From: Odoribacter sp.
Lineage (GTDB): Bacteria > Bacteroidota > Bacteroidia > Bacteroidales > Marinifilaceae
Length of the DNA: 36,852 nt
Reading direction: 5' to 3'
Assembly: GCA_020024465.1 (NCBI GenBank)
Contig: JAHHTT010000019.1
Coordinates: 1-36,852 of the forward strand
Under the pieces are notes generated by a model. The model was not told the DNA's origin. It saw nothing but the letters and a program-made list of their open reading frames with translations, and did no database searches. Position numbers and translations under genes: made by a program. Below, piece by piece: positions 34,491 through 36,852 of this stretch (within the stretch, counting starts at the first letter, position 1; every line of letters begins with the position of its first letter).

Positions 34491-34826
34491 TTACTTTACC
34501 TCTTGTGCATTTTTATTATTTGCATAGCGAGCATTTAGAGTGTCCCGCCATTCTTGACTTGGACAAGAGTTTATTAATTGAATATACCTATCATCATCAA
34601 CACTGACGGACTCTACAAGTCTTAATAAGCTCCACTGCAAATCATAAAAAGCATTTTCAGGGAAGATTTGAACCAACACCATAGCTTCATCAAATGATAT
34701 GGGGAGTTGTATTTGTTCTAATAAAGTATCATAAGCATTTATCAACTCATCAATGCTATCAGGATCATTGATACTTTCATTAGGCATACGACCTAAATCT
34801 TTCAACTGTAAAATTTCATTTCTCAT
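34491..34826 (-). CDS. Small all-helical protein, Imm30-like candidate
   Basis: A cytosolic 111-residue protein, largely helical. The middle and end (ISFDEAMVLVQIFPENAFYD, LQWSLLRLVESVSVDDDRYI, QLINSCPSQEWRDTLNARYA) show the order of an acidic helix, a Leu-rich helix with VES, DRYIQLI, then a W-x2-L-x2-RY/NN ending. To my eye this resembles the Imm30 immunity family of polymorphic toxin systems. The match is by recalled pattern and not by search. It occupies a one-gene cassette between attC-like sites 2 and 3, which fits an immunity function. Confidence 0.78.
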   Translation of the reverse strand: MRNEILQLKDLGRMPNESINDPDSIDELINAYDTLLEQIQLPISFDEAMVLVQIFPENAFYDLQWSLLRLVESVSVDDDRYIQLINSCPSQEWRDTLNARYANNKNAQEVK

Positions 34827-34847
34827 ATCGTGTATTCTAATTGTTCA

Positions 34848-34893
34848 TAATGGTTCAGCGGGGAACGCTGTCAAGCGTTATCACGCTTTGTTA
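34848..34893 (-). repeat. attC-like hairpin site 3
   Basis: 46 bp. Plus strand: TAATGGTTCA, GCG, short internal loop, AACGC, loop TGTCAA, GCGTT, ATCA, CGC, then TTTGTTA. The inner stem AACGC/GCGTT and the outer GCG/CGC differ from site 1 but pair equally, while flanks TAATGGTTCAGC and TTGTTA are the same. It lies 5 nt past the stop of the 34899-35648 gene and 21 nt before the start of the next. Confidence 0.82.
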
Positions 34894-34898
34894 TAAAC

Positions 34899-35648
34899 TC
34901 AATTTACTTTGCATGATTGGCTTTTATTTACCCACCATTTCTGTTCTTCCACTTCACGAGCCTTTTGTATCTCGTCCGTTGTCAGATTTTCATTGTGATA
35001 GGCATTATATAGATTTTCCCAACCATTCTTACGATATTTCGGTGATACAACCCATTCTCCTGCATCATTAAACAGGCAGAAGTTTGCAGGAGTATCTGGT
35101 ATAATTACATCTGCCCAGGAACAGACTTTTGTCAGTCCCTTTGCGGATTTCCACTTACCCCGATATTCAGATAAGTTCAATTTCAGCTCTGATATTTCAT
35201 TTAGTCCTTTCTCTATTTGTTGTCCTCTCATCCGATACCCTTGTTTGAAAGAACCGGAGAATGTACCGCAATATCGTTTATCTCCGTATTCCTCAAACGA
35301 GTAATGCCCGTATATGAAACCGTCCACTTCCGTATATTCACTTTTTATTATTTGAGAACAGGAAGAAATGCTATCTATACAAACCTTTCCCTTAAACGGA
35401 CATATTACGGACAATCGGGTACGACTGATACCCATTATCTCATATTCTCTACTATCCATTTTCCGAGCATCGGTAATATGAATGTCAATTCGACTACAAT
35501 CTTCTCCTAATATGCCAATCATGCTTGAATTGTCAAACAAGCCAGAAAGGTCTTGCTGCAAAATATCCGCTTTGTGATTTTGTGGATAGGCTACCCCACA
35601 AAACCAAAAGAGTAAAAAGATACTGATATGGTATATTTTCTGTTTCAT
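34899..35648 (-). CDS. Hypothetical secreted protein in cassette array
   Basis: A protein of about 249 residues with a signal peptide (KQKIYHISIFLLFWFCGVAY). The mature part contains several Cys (GEDCSRIDIHIT, CPFKGKVCIDSISSCSQ, RYCGTFSGSF, KVCSWADVIIP, FCLFND), possibly disulfide-forming, and repeats of beta-like segments. A C-terminal Glu/Lys/Trp-rich tail ends NKSQSCKVN. No known family. The frame reaches an ATG at 35657, but the ATG at 35648 gives a standard signal peptide. It occupies one cassette between attC-like sites 3 and 4. Confidence 0.78.
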   Translation of the reverse strand: MKQKIYHISIFLLFWFCGVAYPQNHKADILQQDLSGLFDNSSMIGILGEDCSRIDIHITDARKMDSREYEIMGISRTRLSVICPFKGKVCIDSISSCSQIIKSEYTEVDGFIYGHYSFEEYGDKRYCGTFSGSFKQGYRMRGQQIEKGLNEISELKLNLSEYRGKWKSAKGLTKVCSWADVIIPDTPANFCLFNDAGEWVVSPKYRKNGWENLYNAYHNENLTTDEIQKAREVEEQKWWVNKSQSCKVN

Positions 35649-35666
35649 ATTTTGCATTACTGTTTA

Positions 35667-35710
35667 TAATGGTTCAGCAGGGAACGGTTTGCCGTTATCC
35701 TGCGTTGTTA
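35667..35710 (-). repeat. attC-like hairpin site 4
   Basis: 44 bp, nearly identical to site 1 (TAATGGTTCA, GCAGG, G, AACGG, TTTG, CCGTT, AT, CCTGC, GTTGTTA) with one base change at the top of the stem that enlarges the loop. It lies 18 nt before the chosen start of the 34899-35648 gene and 62 nt past the stop of the upstream gene. Confidence 0.85.
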
Positions 35711-35772
35711 TCAGTATTGTATCTTTTTTATTATTTAATCTAATGGTTCTTAGTATATTGTAGTTAAGACAA

Positions 35773-36783
35773 TTATTCTAATTGTGTCTCTGCATTCATT
35801 TCCTGCTCTTTGCTTTCTCTTATTCCATCTATCTCTTTATAGGTGTCGTCCACAATTTGATGGGATTCTGTATTGAGTTTCTTTGCATATCCCTGAACAA
35901 GAGAATTTATTTCATGATAAATCCAGGCGGCTACAATCAGTATTGCAAAGACAGCCAATATTTTCTTTATCGGTTTGAAGCGGAGCAGATAGCCCAAGAA
36001 GGCAAACAGGATATAAGCGATATATATACACCCGGTATTGAGAGTCCTGCCAAAATATTCTTGTTTATGACGTTGCAGCTCGTTTGATGTTTCCCATGCA
36101 CCGAATGCGTGCTGGTACAATTCTGTATGTGCTATGTACATCAGACTGTCTTCGCTGGCAGCAGGATGAACGGTGTATTGATACACAACTCCTATTCTTT
36201 CCAACCGATAGCAGTCATAGGCTTTCGATGCCAGGGTGTCCGGTAGTATGGAGAGCAGTAATCCGCACGTGTCAATATCAGCCTGAAAAGATGTTTCCAG
36301 AGAATCTATCTGGGTTGTCAGCTTTGTCTTGGACATAGACATAGGCTTTTTGTTCAATATCTGCTCTATGCTTATACCGTACTTGTCTGCCAATGAGTTG
36401 GGATAGGTCTGCTTCATTTCAACTATTTTTCCGACGGATATGACCATCATATGTGGACGCACAAACCAGTCATAATAATAGGTCATAGCCGACAAAGGCA
36501 GGACAAGAATCAGACCGATTGCCAATGTACGGAAAAAGCCGGTCCACTTTTCTCTATCCATTGCCCAAAAGACCAGAAAGGTTGCAACGCTTAGACTGTA
36601 TGGAATCAGAGATGTAAATGCAGTCAGTCCCAACTGTACACAAAAGCCAAGTGCTTCTATTGTGTCCAGATCATAAAATGTGCCATTGTCCACTTCCTTG
36701 ATGACAAGTCCCGTGAAACCACATAGCTCGGCGATGGTAAAAAACGCAATAAAATATATGCAAAACTTCTTCAAATGTTTCAT
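35773..36783 (-). CDS. Hypothetical multi-pass membrane protein in cassette array
   Basis: About 336 residues. Three hydrophobic segments lie in the N-terminal third (FCIYFIAFFTIAELCGFTGL, the IEALGFCVQLGLTAFTSLIP region continuing to FLVFWAM, and FRTLAIGLILVLPLSAMTYY). A soluble region of roughly 130 residues follows, then two more helices (GCIYIAYILFAFLGYLLRF and KILAVFAILIVAAWIYHEI) and a charged tail. The plan, membrane helices around a large external domain, loosely recalls LptF/LptG permeases, but I see no diagnostic motif. ATG 36783 is preferred to 36789 because MKHLKK opens into the first helix. It occupies one cassette between attC-like sites 4 and 5. Confidence 0.78.
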   Translation of the reverse strand: MKHLKKFCIYFIAFFTIAELCGFTGLVIKEVDNGTFYDLDTIEALGFCVQLGLTAFTSLIPYSLSVATFLVFWAMDREKWTGFFRTLAIGLILVLPLSAMTYYYDWFVRPHMMVISVGKIVEMKQTYPNSLADKYGISIEQILNKKPMSMSKTKLTTQIDSLETSFQADIDTCGLLLSILPDTLASKAYDCYRLERIGVVYQYTVHPAASEDSLMYIAHTELYQHAFGAWETSNELQRHKQEYFGRTLNTGCIYIAYILFAFLGYLLRFKPIKKILAVFAILIVAAWIYHEINSLVQGYAKKLNTESHQIVDDTYKEIDGIRESKEQEMNAETQLE

Positions 36784-36797
36784 ATTCATTTTACTGA

Positions 36798-36842
36798 TAA
36801 TGGTTTAGCAGGGAACGGCTTGTCCGTTATCCTGCTTTGTTA
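36798..36842 (-). repeat. attC-like hairpin site 5
   Basis: 45 bp. Plus strand: TAATGGTTTA, GCAGG, bulged G, AACGG, loop CTTGT, CCGTT, bulge AT, CCTGC, TTT and GTTA. It lies 14 nt before the chosen start of the membrane-protein gene. It is 10 nt from the window edge, so the array probably continues to the right. Confidence 0.85.
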
Positions 36843-36852
36843 ACATCATATT

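Noticed and set aside
33867..36842. CRISPR array suggested by regularly recurring repeats
   Set aside because: Repeats are 44-47 bp, imperfect, and 400-1130 bp apart with complete genes between them. No short unique spacers and no cas genes are visible.
33867..36842. Hairpin repeats as ordinary intrinsic terminators
   Set aside because: The stems have a fixed bulge and flanking conserved ATGGTT/GTTA, and none is followed by a T-run in the reading direction of the genes.

Overview
The window looks like a chromosomal segment of a gut Bacteroidales bacterium. LysRS, GpsA and RecJ have Bacteroidetes-type sequences, genes are preceded by A/T-rich leaders rather than Shine-Dalgarno sites, and several intergenic regions carry the Bacteroidetes -7 element TAnnTTTG. 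Spermidine genes of the carboxyspermidine route and an RND tripartite pump are also typical. Parabacteroides or an Odoribacteraceae relative is plausible, but genus cannot be settled from sequence reading alone.

Layout. (1) 1-2217 is a graveyard of broken accessory genes: a DUF3871 remnant, a YidD-like fragment joined directly to a Fic-domain fragment, and a decayed IS21-type istA/istB pair. (2) 2218-6198 is a minus-strand housekeeping block: an acetyltransferase-like protein, gpsA and lysS, with an intrinsic terminator between lysS and gpsA. (3) 6757-14579 is a plus-strand repair block: recJ, recR, a flavodoxin/ferredoxin protein, sbcD and sbcC. (4) 14656-18577 is a four-gene plus-strand oxidoreductase operon with its own promoter: zinc alcohol dehydrogenase, membrane steroid 5-alpha-reductase-family protein, Old Yellow Enzyme-family reductase and short-chain dehydrogenase. 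This set fits stepwise reduction and isomerisation of a 3-keto steroid or bile acid. (5) 18580-23396 holds a small acidic protein, an NlpC/P60 lipoprotein, a LysM plus periplasmic-binding protein, a PASTA protein and an RluA-family pseudouridine synthase. (6) 23393-25743 encodes the two carboxy(nor)spermidine enzymes, overlapping by 4 nt. (7) 25801-32347 holds an MFP-RND-TolC efflux operon and a CorA transporter.

(8) 32582-36852 is the most interesting part. Six or more small unrelated minus-strand genes are separated by short imperfect hairpin repeats of 44-47 bp. Each repeat sits between the stop of one cassette and the start of the next. Five are similar in sequence. The sixth has a completely different stem sequence but keeps the same geometry: outer stem, 1-nt versus 2-nt asymmetric bulge, inner stem, loop, and flanking ATGGTT and GTTA. 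Structure conserved over sequence is the signature of integron attC sites, although the ends are not canonical attC. The cassette products look like immunity-type proteins (cytosolic, secreted, membrane), so this may be part of a recombinase-associated acquired interbacterial defence (rAID-like) array. At its left edge a truncated group IIC intron begins exactly at the end of the sixth hairpin, which matches the hairpin/attC target preference of group IIC introns. The recombinase would lie outside the window, probably to the right.
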